Positions 9,816 to 24,600 are shown, numbered from the stretch's first letter. The stretch is DNA of 64,000 nucleotides from Tubiluchus corallicola (GCA_030141605.1 JAQGDQ010000310.1:72001-136000); one strand, 5' to 3'. Numbers and translations: made by a program. Notes: generated by a model from the letters alone, not told the origin.

Positions 9816-12800
9816 GTAAGTATCGTAAACTTTATGTGCATCTGTGGCAAGTGTTTTGAACATTCTTGTGGGCCTACTCTGAGCGACAGTTTGACCTATT
9901 TGCTTTCTACCTGTTTATGTTATACTTCGCGCTATAATACTCTGTTTTCTACAACTTAAGTAGGAACAACTTCCGGAAAAAATGAAGTATTTGAACGTAT
10001 TTCGCCGATATTATTATTGTATTCGTTATTGTAAGCGAGCTCCAATACTTCCAGTGTTTAATATTTGCTTTGAGTATAACTTCTAAATTTTACCCTGCCG
10101 TAAGTTATATTTGCATTAACTGTATACAAATATATTTGCTTGCGGTTTATTGAAAAACTGATTTTCATCTTTTTTTCATAGGAACTTGAACTAGAGTACG
10201 AGAAGTATTTGAAAGAGGTAGTTGAAGTGCTTGAACAAGATCCGGATTTTAAAAATAAACTGGAAAATGCAGATTTGGATCATATAAGGGTAAGTAAGAA
10301 GATGATAAGTATTTTACAAAGTCTAGAATTAGATCGCTGGTTCCTAGCCAAGTGCTTTTACAGTCAACCTCGGGTATAAGGTACTCGCTTATAAGGGACC
10401 ACCAACACCGGCCCCGATTTTTCGTAAAGTTTTTCCTCTGTAAAAACTTCGTATATAAGGTACTCGGATATAAGGGATTTTCGGTTATAAGGAACAATAT
10501 CTTCAAGTTCCGCGTAATAGAAACCCAGGTAAATTACCTCGCATGTAAGGGACCCTATGATCAAAGTGAAATTGTTCGATTTTTAACCTCAATTTTTCGC
10601 AAACTCGGCCTTCGAACAGCTCGGTTTTCGCAGTCACATCACGGAAGGAGCTTCCTACATACCATTTGCACTGAATAATCCATAAAAATATGGGTAAAAG
10701 TACAGAAAAGTACAGGTCTACGTACACCCTCGGTCTTACTCAACTTCAGCTATAAGGGACGATTTTTTCCAGTCCGGAGGTGCAACTTATATCCGAGGTT
10801 GACTGTACTTTGCTAGCCTTTTACTAGCCAAGTATCAGCGATCTGCCTCGTACCCCTTAACATTTTTTAGCAATATAAGTTTCAAGAAAACATTATTTAC
10901 TACTTTGATTTAGCTATACAAGCGTGATTTAATTATACAAGCAAAACCGATAAACAAAACAGCAAGTTCAGAACAAAGTGCAAGATCGGATGTCAAACCA
11001 GAAGACGAACTTGCAGTCGAACTTTGAAGTAGCGTTGCATATAAGAAATCTATATTGCGTAAAGAAGGCAGCATTCCAGTCAATCAGATACAGCGTATGT
11101 GCAATTAACTGAATATTGGCAGTGGCGTCATCTACAACTAACACAATGAAAAAAGAACATTACTGATAACTAATAAAACTTCAAAACATTGATTACGTAC
11201 AAAATTTACTTATTTACAAAGTAAAAGAACACTAAAATGATGAATATGGTAAAATTAGTTACTTTTATTATGTATAAAAATTAGCATATTGTATATCGTA
11301 ATTATGATGTCATCGATAACCAGACGCTGTCTTAGTTGAAACTGTATTTCTGTATAACTCTGAGCTCTTCACATTAAAAGCAAATCATAAAGCTGAAATC
11401 GATGCGTTTCAAAGGCGAAATTATAGAAACATCTTGGGTATTAGATGGCCAAAGAAAATTTCAAACAAAGATCTATATGAAAAAATAAAAGAAGAACCTT
11501 GGACAAGAAAAATAAAAAGACGCCGTTTAAAATGTATTGGGCATATGCTTAGACTACCTGATGACGTTCCAGTGAAGATAGCTCTTCAACAAGCCATAGA
11601 ACCAGCTAAAAAACCTGCAGGAGGACAAATGTCAACATATTTAGATTTTGCACAGAAAGATTTAAACACTTCAGCATTGATCCTTAGAAATAAATCCACT
11701 TGGGGCATTGCAACGTGTAGGGAGTCCTGGCATAGAGAGGTGAGCAGAATCATGTCCCTGGACGTGTGATTCAAGAAAGAAAAGAAGAAAAGATGCTATT
11801 TTAGGCATTTTACCCCATTAAATTCGCGTTCGTGGAAAAATATAAGAATTGTCAGCAGGCGTATCAAAATCATGTCTGTTTTGGGGTATTACGTAGGTTA
11901 ATTTGTACATGATAAAGTTGTTATTATCTGCTGGTTTGAACTTCTTCATTTTCTGCCTTTTTCTAGTCTGGCAGGATAGCCCATGAGCTGAATTTCGTCG
12001 GACATCAAGTTCGCTCGAAACTGGACGAAGTGAAAAGAAAAGAGATGGATCGACTTCGCGGGGCAGCTAGACAAATGATGTTAAAGAAAGAGGGTAAATT
12101 TAGATAAATTTAAAAGTTTTTTTGATTTGAGATGGTTTTTTGCCAAGTTCGAGTGCAAGTTCAAATAAATTAAAAATCTCATACATACGCAAATTGTTTA
12201 ATATCTAATATCTTACTGTACTCATTTACCACTTTATCCTCCAAATTCTGTCTACTAGTGTTAAGTAACTTAACATGCAGGCCTTACACATATAGAATTT
12301 GTACATCTCAAAGCAAAATATAATTAAACATAACTAAATAATTATTATAGCAGATTCTTTTTTTTTTATCTAAAACAGATCGTTGTATGTTTTTCGTATT
12401 TCGTTTGCACAGATCTATTTTCTATTTCTTAGTTTAACCACAAGTGAAAATACTTTTAAAAATGGAGTCAGATTTTTCCAAAATAAAAAACGATGAAGCG
12501 TGAAGTTAATGGCATTGATAGGCAAAAGAATTATAAAACGGAAATGCAAATAGCAGGTGTTTTACAACACGTACTTTCTTTTATACAGTAGTTGTCGTGG
12601 TGACTTTTGCGACAACAGTAAAACAAAAACGAGAGCTTTTCCTTCTGCCATAACGCTAAATTTATTAACTCCTCGAACCAGTTCCTACAGCTATACGTAA
12701 ATTAATTCACTTTGGCTTCTTTACGGCGGGTGAATCGTGAAGCCCAAACTTCATGACAGTAGTCGTCGCTTAACTCTTTCACGGCTTTTGTTTGTTTTCA

Positions 12801-15800
12801 TTTTAAATCTCCCGCACTACTGTTCCGAAGTCGCCATTACATGACGTCACTATGCCACGTAAACCAGGGGAAGAAAAGGAAATGTTAAATTATGTCCTAA
12901 AAAACTTTACATGAAAATATCTGTTACTTAGCTTTTCGCTAACCTGCTTGAAAGACTTATGTAACTAGAAATAATAATTTAAAATGTTTTCACCAATTGA
13001 TAAAATGTCGCTGACTCACCCTCCAGGGTGCACCAGTCACTAACCAAAAACATATTTTTAAACTTATTGACAAGATACAGTAATTTAAAATTTTACTCAG
13101 TTAGTGACGCGTGTGCTACGAATGCTCTGATTATTTTTTCAAAGTTTACACAATGTTATCTAATCTTATTTCAAATGACCTGTTGTAAAAATGGCTGCAT
13201 CTAACGGTCATCACGAGAGTTTAAATTTACATGCTTTATACAGCGTAACTCCTGTATGCAAAAATGTATGCAAAAAGGCAGTATGAAAGTGGTATAAAAT
13301 TTCAAGACGAGTTTTTTAAGCTTATGTTTATGACGGGTTTTCCTGTGCTTTAAGCATTTATAAGTGATGTAATTGGAAAAATTAACAATATCACACCCTT
13401 TTCGGACACTCAAATTTAGCCTCTGGAGTAGCTTAGTATGGTGTACACTGGTGTGATTGTACACATTGTTTTATTGTTTGCCTACTTGTTACAGCCCAAA
13501 CTCTGCTGTGTTCTGCTGCTATTCCAGGATAGCCTACCAATCAGCCGAGGCGAAATTAAGGTCGTTTCATCTTTTAATAGAAATTTCTTCTTAAAAATAA
13601 GGGGTAGACTTGAGGCTAGAGTCTCCCAGAGTGTCTGGGTGAAGCATTTAAAGTATAAGAAAACCCCTCATAAACATAAAGCTTAAAAAATTCTCCTTGA
13701 AATTTTTATATCACTACGTACTGCCTTTTTGCATGCAGGACTTCAATCAGCAGTCACACTGTATAAAACATGTAAATTTAAACTCCCGCAATGACCGTTA
13801 GATGCAGCCATTTTGATGACAAATCATTTGAAACAAGTTTAGATAACACTAAGTAAACTTTTGAAAAATATCAGAGCATTCGTAACAGATGTCACTAACT
13901 AAGTAAAATTATATATTGCTGTATCTTGTCAATAAGATTAAAAATACGTTTTTGGTTAGTGAGTGGCGCACCCTGGAGGGTGAGTCAGCGACATTTCACC
14001 AATTGGTGAAAACATTTTATATAATTAATAATTTTCCTTTCTAGTTAAATAAGTCTTTCCAGCAGGTAAGCGAAATTCTAAGTAATATAGATTTGCATGG
14101 AAAGTTTTTTGGGACATAATGTAACATTTCCTTTTCTTTTCCTGTCTCCTGTGTGTACATGACATCATGTAATGGCTCCGTCGGAACAGTATTGCGGGAG
14201 ATTTAAAATGAAGACAAACAAAAATTTCTTTCAACGCGAGTAAGATATGTGCATAAAGTTGCTATAAAATAATATAATTTTTAAGGCAATTTTTCTAAAA
14301 CCTGCTATAGGTACCCCTTTTCTGGTCCTTTAAGTACCTCACATTGCCAAATGCACACGCTTCCAACAGGCCACCGCATAATAAAACCGCCGTTTATTAA
14401 GAACCACTTAATTTCGTTCTATTAATTGGTTTTATTAAGCGCCGACCACTGATGCACGGTAAAGACTCCTTGAGCTAGAATGTTTTTCTTCCAGGGAAAG
14501 AGTTACTAAAATCCGGAAGATTTGCACAGCACATAGATCACGATAATCCTGAAACGTTTGACATTCAAGACTTAATGAAGCTGATACAGCAGGTACGAGT
14601 ATAGCGGTGGTAAGATTTAATTTATTATAATCAGTTTGGACATTTATTTCTGATCTTTGATTATTTTTTCAGTTGCCGTTGTAAGTCGATTGTAATAACA
14701 ACATCATTTTTGACTTATTTTTTGCAAAAACCACGAAAATTGCATGGCATACATTGCTGCTATTGCAATAAAATTAAGTAATATGATGAAGTGGCTGTTG
14801 CCTTGATGAGATTTTGGTGACGAGAAACTTGTCTAGCTTTTTGTTGTGTTGTGGTTGGTTGGTTTACGTTGTGTATTTTGTATTATGTGTTATTTCTGTA
14901 GTTATCACTTTAACATCTAAGGTTGGGCAGTCAATGTATTATGTGTTATGTCTGTAGTTATTACTTTAACAGCTAAGGTTGGGTAGTCAATGTATTATGT
15001 GTTATGTCTGTAGCTGATCTAAGGTTGGGCAGTCACTGTATTATGCGTTATGTCTGTAGCTATCACTTTAACATCTAAGGTTGGGCAGTCACTGTGTTGT
15101 GTGTTATGTGTTATGTCTGTAGTTATCACTTTTTAACATCTAAGATTGGGCAGTCAATGTATTATGTGTTATGTCTGTAGTTATCACTTTTTAACATCTA
15201 AGATTGGGCAGTCAATGTATTATGTGTTATGTCTGTAGTTATCACTTTTTAACATCTAAGATTGGGCAGTCAATGTATTATGTGTTATGTCTGTAGTTAT
15301 CACTTTTTAACATCTAAGATTGGGCAGTCAATGTATTATGTGTTATGTCTGTAGTTATCACTTTAACAGCTAATGTTGGGCAGTCAATGTATTATGTGTT
15401 ATGTCTGTAGTTATCACTTTAACATGTAAGGTTGGGCAGTCAATGTGACCGGGTCCCCTCAGGGAGGGTTTGAAGATAGTTAGTAGGGACTGGGTCCCCG
15501 CCATTAGAGTTTGAAGATAGTGAGTAGGGACCGAAATCTGGATCTTTCCCGGTGCTTCACCCGATGACCATTTTCCTCTGGTGGTAATTTTGTATGTGTG
15601 CACCGTTGTAGATTGTATGATTTACAGTTGTTTGTCTGTTTTTGTTGTTGTTTGTGTGATATGTTGACGTCATTTGAGTTTATTAGCGTGCCGACATCAA
15701 TAAATGACGTGTCTTGTGTTACTTTTTCTAAGAGCTTGTGTACATTTGTTTTTCTAGCTATTTGTTTTATAAACAAAATTCAAATTCAAAATCAATTTTT

Positions 15801-18800
15801 TTTAATTTGTCTCTCTCAATAGGTTACAAAGTGTATGAAATTAGAGTCAGTAAATTATATTAACAAAAATAGAGACGACAGAGGACCAGGGGTCATCGAG
15901 CAACCACCCCTATGTAAAATATGTTATTTTAGATACCAAAGCTTTTTTAATTTAATAATACAAATATGTTATGTCAATTATTTGTGCTGAAATGTGTTGT
16001 GAATTTAAGATTGGCTGAGGAGACAATAATTAATTTTGTGCAAGTAAGATTAAATAATTACAGATATTTTGATGTTTATGGTTTAAATTTGTCTTTATCT
16101 TTTATAAGCTGATGGTTTCTTGGGTGTTTTGTCAATACGTCACTTGGTGTCACTTATGTGTAAAAGTCTTAATGTCCTTTTTAATTGTTTCATTAAATTT
16201 AAGTCTTTGAATTAAATAATTGCAAGGTTTCAAATTTACAGGTCTTGGCAGCAGTTATGTAAAACATGCAAATCCAGGTAATAAAGTCACAGGTCAAAAA
16301 GTCACAGGTCAAAAAAGTCACAGGTCAAAAGGTCTCAAGTCAAAAAGTCACAAGTCAAAAAGTCACAAGTCAAAAAGTCACATGTAAAAAAGTCACAGTT
16401 CAAAAAGTCACAGGTTAAAGAGTCACAAGTAAAAAGTCACAGTTCAAAAAGTCACAGGTTAAAGAGTCACAAGTAAAAAGTCACAGGAAAAAAGAAAGAA
16501 CCTCAACCCTAGCCGTAATTTAATTGTGAATTTTTTTCCTGTGACATTTTCCCTAACCAAAGTTGTGACTTTTTTTGCTGTGAGTTTTTCACTTGTGACT
16601 TTTTGACCTGTGACTTTTTGAGTAAAATACAATTGAATATGATTTGTCTCATTTGTTGCTAGGCAACAAAAGATTTGGAAGATTTGGACAATCAACGCAA
16701 AGAAGAGTTCAAACAATATGAGATGGAGAAGAAACACAAACATGAACAACAGTTGGAAAATCTCACAGCAGAGGTATTATGAGCTTACTTACAGGAAAAC
16801 CAGATGATTGTGTGGACATGAGTTCAGAATAGAGAATGCTCTAAAATATTGAAAACTACAATAGCTTTCTTTAAATCGAAGCTTAGATTAAATAATAATT
16901 ACCTCGGATACACAAATTTCGTTAAACTTTCAAAGCTACGCGCGGCTCAGTGAATCTACTAAGATTGGCAGCGGTGCCTTTTTGTCACATGCGCATGGCC
17001 GATAAATAGAAGGTGGTACCGTGATAACCATGATCATGAACTGCAGAGTTTGTTTCTGACGTCATATGATGTAAAGCCCATTTTTCGTGACATCATGCAT
17101 TTAAACAGTACTGTAACACCTATGCAAATGTGCTTGACGTGCAAGGGAAGACTCCTGCCATTGCACAAACTGTTGTTAGTTTCTGACGTAACCAATAGCT
17201 GTGTTCGGTTGCCGTTAATTAAATTTCTAAGCTAATTATTCAAATACAAGAAACAATTGCTAACTTTTACAGGCAAGAAAATGTATATTTTTGACAATAA
17301 ATAAAATGAGATTGAGTCTAAACAATCGTCCGGTCTTCCTTTAATGTGGAACATTTGGTTGCTTGCCGCGCACACGCACACACATGCATGTACGTTTTGC
17401 TTGCACATGCAGTATAATCCAGCTGTAATCCGGAGTTTCAATGGACCATGAAAATTTGCTCAGTATAACGCAGTCTCGTTATTATGTGATAAATTACAAA
17501 TTTGCATAAAATATTACATAAAATGAAAATTTGATGTTACTATTTTATATGTTATATGTTTTGTACTACGTTATTAATGTTTTTTAATGCTTAACATGTT
17601 TTAATGTACAAGCAGTTGCACATTTTTTAATATGCAGTTTTTGTTGGGCTAGCTGTTTTTCAATTTAAAAAGTTGTTAGGAAGATTATAGAAATTCGAAA
17701 GGAATAAAAACTGGCTTCATAGTCTTAATGGAAACAGGCTTCATAGTCTTAATAAAAACTGGCTTCGTGGTCTTAATAAAAACTGGCTTCGTGGTCTTAA
17801 TAAAAAGCCCCGAAGCTTTTGTACAGTAAAATTTCTGTAAAGCACCTTCAATAAGATGTTGATTTTAAAGCAAAACTGGACCCAATCTTAAACTATGTCA
17901 AAACAATGTACTCTTTAAAATATTGAAAGGGAACATACTATTTTTTCAAAAATGACTAACGTGAAAGAATTATTACCACATAAATACAATTTCATGTTCG
18001 CGCCACTAGTTCTTCGGTGTTACGGACGCTAGTTAGACGGACACTAGCGCCTGCATTTTGGAAATGCACTGCACAAAAAACAGGTGCTGTACCTTTCAGT
18101 TCAGCTGTGTTACTTTGTAACGAACTGCACACGTTGGACAGCTCATGTGTGAAATTTGAAATTTGAATTTTTATCTTAAAACTTGCCTAGTTTTAGTACA
18201 GCACACTGAATATCTTACAGTAACACTGTACTTCAATTTTCACTTTCGCAAACACGTGCAACACGCTCGTGGGATGTTTTTTGCAGTTGAAAATTACGTT
18301 AGTTTGTGATGTCATCAATAGTTGGGCTCGCCTGATAATAATTAAGATTTTAATCTATTATTTAATGATCAGAAGCGCTTTTGCATTAATTATGGTAAAA
18401 TGTAAACTTTTTATCGGACTTGATAATGGAGTAGTATGTGAAAAATCACCCTGTCTTCCTTCAATCGAAATTTTGTTTCCTGCTATAAATGATTTTTAGA
18501 CAGTTTTGCTTGTTTTTGGCATCTCTAAATTGCGTAATTGCTCAATTCCGATGTTTTCTCCATTAGAAAGAGAATGGTAACAATTTACTTTGCATGCGTC
18601 TGTATCGGGTAACTGGTGCATTTTCTTGCCGTTTTTTCCAGCAGGAACGCTCAAAGCAGGAAGAGGAATGGCGAAAACAACAGGAACTACACAACAAACA
18701 TCCTAAAGTACACCATCCCGTACGTGTAGGGTTCACGTTTGTTTGTACACCATCCCGTACGTATGGGGTTCACGTTTGTTTGTTCACTATCCCGTACGTG

Positions 18801-21586
18801 TAGGGTTCACGTTTGTTTGTACACCATCTCGTACGTATAGGGTTCACGTTTGTTTGTACACCATCCCGTACGTGTAGGGTTCACGTTTGTTTGTTCACTA
18901 TCCCGTATGTATGGGGTTCACGTTTGTTTGTACACCATCCCGTACGTATAGGGTTCACGTTTGTTTGTACACCATCCCGTACGTATAGGGTTCACGTTTG
19001 TTTGTTCACCATCCCGTACGTATAGGGTTCACGTTTGTTTGTACACCATCCCGTACGTATAGGGTTCACGTTTGTTTGTACACCATCCCGTACGTATAGG
19101 GTTCACGTTTGTTTGTTCACTATCCCGTACGTGTAGGGTTCACGTTTGTTTGTACACCATCCCGTATGTATGGGGTTCACGTTTGTTTGTACACCATCCC
19201 GTACGTATAGGGTTCACGTTTGTTTGTACACCATTCCGTACGTGTAGGGTTCACGTTTGTTTGTACACCATCCCGTACGTATGGGGTTCACGTTTGTTTG
19301 TACACCATCCCGTACGCATAGGGTTCACGTTTGTTTGTACACCATCCCGTACGTATGCGGTTCACGTTTGTTTGTACACCATCCCGTACGTATAGGGTTC
19401 ACGTTTGTTTGTACACCATCCCGTACGTATAGGGTTCACGTTTGTTTGTACACCATCCCGCACGTGAAGGGTTCACGTTTGTTTGTACACCATCCCGTAC
19501 GTATAGGGTTCACGTTTGTTTGTACACCATCCCGTACGTATAGGGTTCACGTTTGTTTGTTCACTATCCCGTACGTGTAGGGTTCACGTTTGTTTGTACA
19601 CCATCCCGTATGTATGGGGTTCACGTTTGTTTGTACACCATCCCGTACGTATAGGATTCACGTTTGTTTGTACACCATTCCGTACGTGTAGGGTTCACGT
19701 TTGTTTGTACACCATCCCGTACGTATGGGGTTCACGTTTGTTTGTACACCATCCCGTACGCATAGGGTTCACGTTTGTTTGTACACCATCCTGTACGTAT
19801 GCGGTTCACGTTTGTTTGTACACCATCCCGTACGTATAGGGTTCACGTTTGTTTGTACACCATCCCGTACGTATAGGGTTCACGTTTGTTTGTACACCAT
19901 CCCGCACGTGAAGGGTTCACATTTGTTTGTACACCATCCCGTACGTATAGGGTTCACGTTTGTTTGTACACCATCCCGCACGTGAAGGGTTCACATTTGT
20001 TTGTACACCATCCCGCACGTGAAGGGTTCACGCTTGTTTGTACACCATCCCGTACATATAGGGTTCACGTTTGTTTGTACACCATCCCGTACGTATAGGG
20101 TTCACGTTTGTTTGTACACCATCCCGTACGTATAGGGTTCACGTTTGTTTGTACACCATCCCGCACGTGAAGGGTTCACGTTTGTTTGTACACCATCCCG
20201 TATGTATGGGGTTCACGTTTGTTTGTACACCATCCCGTACGTATAGGGTTCACGTTTGTTTGTACACCATTCCGTACGTGTAGGGTTCACGTTTGTTTGT
20301 ACACCATCCCGTACGTATGGGGTTCACGTTTGTTTGTACACCATCCCGTACGCATAGGGTTCACGTTTGTTTGTACACCATCCCGTACGTATGCGGTTCA
20401 CGTTTGTTTGTACACCATCCCGTACGTATAGGGTTCACGTTTGTTTGTACACCATCCCGTACGTATAGGGTTCACGTTTGTTTGTACACCATCCCGCACG
20501 TGAAGGGTTCACGTTTGTTTGTACACCATCCCGTACGTATAGGGTTCACGTTTGTTTGTACACCATCCCGTACGTATAGGGTTCACGTTTGTTTGTTCAC
20601 TATCCCGTACGTGTAGGGTTCACGTTTGTTTGTACACCATCCCGTATGTATGGGGTTCATGTTTGTTTGTACACCATCCCGTACGTATAGGGTTCACGTT
20701 TGTTTGTACACCATTCCGTACGTGTAGGGTTCACGTTTGTTTGTACACCATCCCGTACGTATGGGGTTCACGTTTGTTTGTACACCATCCCGTACGCATA
20801 GGGTTCACGTTTGTTTGTACACCATCCCGTACGTATGCGGTTCACGTTTGTTTGTACACCATCCCGTACGTATAGGGTTCACGTTTGTTTGTACACCATC
20901 CCGTACGTATAGGGTTCACGTTTGTTTGTACACCATCCCGCACGTGAAGGGTTCACATTTGTTTGTACACCATCCCGTACGTATAGGGTTCACGTTTGTT
21001 TGTACACCATCCCGCACGTGAAGGGTTCACATTTGTTTGTACACCATCCCGCACGTGAAGGGTTCACGCTTGTTTGTACACCATCCCGTACATATAGGGT
21101 TCACGTTTGTTTGTACACCATCCCGTACGTATAGGGTTCACGTTTGTTCGTCTAACTTTTTGCTCACCTGTAACGTGAATGTTATGAAAGTTTTTTCCAG
21201 TTTTCATGACAGACCTGACGCATTATAATATTTGTGATTGTAATCTTGCTAGTCAAACTGTTGAACATTTAGTATTTGTTTTCCCCCTTATAGATCAAGA
21301 AGAAGTGTCAGGTGTTTATCAAACTGTCATGTTAACCTGGTTTTTACTGAGTGAGAAGATGAACTACTGAAAACGTTATAAATTTTTAAATTTAGCAAAA
21401 GATGATTTTATTTTAAGTTTATCGAATGTATAACGAAATAACTGTGCAAACGCGATTGACATTGTGACTTGTATTTGAGGCAGCTTAAAAACTTTTGTAT
21501 ATTAAGCGAATTTTGATTAACAAACCGGTTTTAATATAAACCATTCCTTTATAAATAGAAGGATTGGTAAATATTTGTCTCTTCCT

Positions 21587-21620
<34 letters not shown>

Positions 21621-24600
21621 TGCTCTCTGTGTCTCTACCGTCTGTCCCCCCTCTCTCCCCCTCCCTCCCTCTCTCTCTCTCCCTCTTTCTCTCCCTCCCG
21701 CCCTCCCTCCTCTGTCTCCTTCTCTTTGTCCTCTCTACATTTTTAGCTATAAGGCTGAAAGATATAACATACCCTCTTCATGAGTCTATTTCGAAAATTA
21801 TTAAAAAATTCTTCATCAAAATGATATTAAACTTTTACCCTGGGCCATTTCTTACAAAGATTGTGTTCGGCGTGCCACAAACCTTGCATTGCATTAACTT
21901 TGCCCAGAATCACTTACTGACATGCCGGTTCCTCTTTTAGGGGAGCAAGCAGCAACTGGAACAGGTGTGGGAGGAAACGGATCACATGGACCCAGAAGAT
22001 TTTGATCCTAAAACATTTTTCAGACTTCACGGTATGACTGTTTGACTTCTGTTGCACTGTGATGATTTGGCAGAAATATTTCTCAGTGGTAGAACAGACT
22101 TTTTTACGGACTGCCAACAGTTCAGTTTGTTTATATGTGTCAATTTATTTGTATGATTGTAGAATTGCTAAACTAATGTAATAATTTCTGAAATTTAAAA
22201 GGTAAATTCAGGGATGAGAACTTGCGGATATGCAGAATTCCGAGTGTTTGGAAGAGCAATAGTGCCATTTTTGTAAATCCCAGTACATTATTTCACAAGC
22301 TGACCGCTAGTTGACAGGCCGTCACTTTGTTAACATCACGTACATCAGTGTAACCACGTGTATATCTCTATGTATAAAAATATAGAATCAATTTTGCGGA
22401 GTTATTTGAGTCAATTGCAGACAGTTTTTATATACTTTTGCATAGGAGCAGCTAGTACTTAGGCGTTTTTGAGACAATTAGGTATCACGTATCCTTGATA
22501 GTTGGGTTTTTTATGTCCACTTAGAGGCTCTCTATGGTCACAAAATTGCAATTTGTTGCTGGCTCCACGCGGCCCCCAAACCCCTGTCCTGTTTCAGAGT
22601 TTTTTTGCAATTTGTCATTCTCATTCCTGTACATTAGGTTGAAAGGCCTGTAGAAAAACTTGAATAGTAGTTTTGCAAATAGTTGAAGATTTGGTATTGG
22701 AAATATTTGGGCTTACATTAAATCCTCGCTTAACGACGCTAATGGGTTCCAGCAAAATGTGACGTTAAGTGAAACATCGTTAAACGAAGCCAAGACTTCC
22801 ATAGAAAGTAATGTACAAGAATTGAGATACGTTCCACAGGCAAAAATCACTTCTGCTTAGATCATATAAGTTAAACATTCAATGAATTTTATTCATATTT
22901 CTACTAATTAATGTCTTCCTCTTTGCCTGAAACCACCTGTATATTTTACTTACCACTACCTAGCTATAGCGGTTTCTGTTGGGTTAACATTTAAGCCTAG
23001 TCAGCGATTGAACAATAAACACTGCAGAGTCAAGCCCTGGGGCGACCTTGTAAATTTTACCTACTTACTTAGTGTGGTTGCTACAGCAACAGGTTGGAGG
23101 GAGAATTGCTTGCATAAAGTTTGCTCGCTGGTCACTCGATAGTTGATACAAACCGCTAGTAATGACAGTAGCAGCATCAGTGGTCAGTCGGGAAGCAAAA
23201 ACATGTATAATAATTACACTGTTTACATTACTAGTACGTTTTTATCACAGAATAACGCAATATCTGCGGTTTTGATGCATCAAATTGAGTAAAAATGTTG
23301 TTTATAGAATGAAATTTGCCTTGCGCGAGGTAACAAAATCGTCATTAAAGTGAAACCTGCGTCGTTAAGTGAAACAGGTGTCAAATGGTCGACGTCGTTA
23401 AAACGAAACATTGCTAAACGGGGAATCGTTAAGCAAAGACTTACTGTAATTTCCCTCATTAGTTGGAGATTATCATGTTATAATCGGTAACTGGTTTTCA
23501 TTACATAATCGGTAACGAGATTCGTCGAAAAGCAAAAAATGGGATTAATGGTCTCTCGTTTGTGGTTGATGATAGTAACTGTAGCTGCAAAAGAGGTTTG
23601 CTCAACCACGTGACGGGATAAGTGTTTATATTTCACGGTAACAGGATGATGTCATCTTTTGCTCAAAATGAACGCGCCCAAGTGTGAAATGATTACGACT
23701 TTCTCTCCTTCAGGACTGTAAACATTTGTTGCATTTCGCTTAGGTTCACGAAAGACTGCTCTCATTAAGCGGCCGTTACATTATACAGTGTTCCCTCACT
23801 ACTTCGCGGTTCGTTTAACGTGGACTCGCTGTTTCGCGGGTTTTCAAAAATACTATTGTAAAATATTCACCGTGGTGTTTTCGCTATTTCGCGGATTTTT
23901 GATGTACTCCGTCAAAATTACGTATCTAGGTTTAAGAGTTTAAAACATTTTTATGAACATTTAAGTAAAGGTTTTTAAAAGGTTCATGCACAGTATGGGA
24001 AAAGTTATTAAGGGAATGGGAAAGGGTTATGTATAAGAGTGTGGGGAGGGTTTATAAAGACTTAAAATAATGTATAACTACTAAAATAAGTATAGCGTCC
24101 CTACTTCGCGGAAATTCACTTATCGCGGGTGGGCCTGGAACGGAACACCCGCGATAAGTGAGGGAACATTGTGTTCGTTCATTTTTGTAGATTTCTACTC
24201 CTGACACAGTGGATTTTCATGCAAAATTATATATGATATGCATTTGCTCACCCTTGACAACTTAAAAATCAATTTTTGATGAAAAAATTGAGAAGAGCTT
24301 TCAGTAACTGCAGTGTTTGCACTGTAACAATGTACAGTATCACTTGTGTGAAATTTGCTAATGCAGAAAATTTCAACTATCCAGACACAACATATCTGAT
24401 ACACTTTGGCCTTAAGTATAATCTACTTTTACGGAGAAATTCTTGTTAAAAGATGAAACGACTTTAATTTTTCCTTGGCTCATCGGTTGGTTTTTCTGGA
24501 ACTCTGTACAGCAATTTGTCCTCGAAGGCTGTAGCAATTAGGCGATCAACAAAATAGTGTGTCCAATCACGTAAGTGTACACCAGACTAAGCTACTCAAT

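Noticed and set aside
10352-10727. Open frames on both strands that resemble one at 42754-43044 (YDQSEI..RFLTS)
   Set aside because: Similarity follows from two copies of the same MITE; frames are not conserved beyond DNA homology and are short.
1-21147. CRISPR-like array interpretation of the 37-bp repeats
   Set aside because: Units are directly adjacent with no spacers, and the DNA is eukaryotic.
18813-21228. Series of 60-107-aa frames (MFVHHPVR...)
   Set aside because: They arise because the 37-bp unit shifts frame at each copy and lacks stops in short runs. They are intronic repeat, not a protein family.
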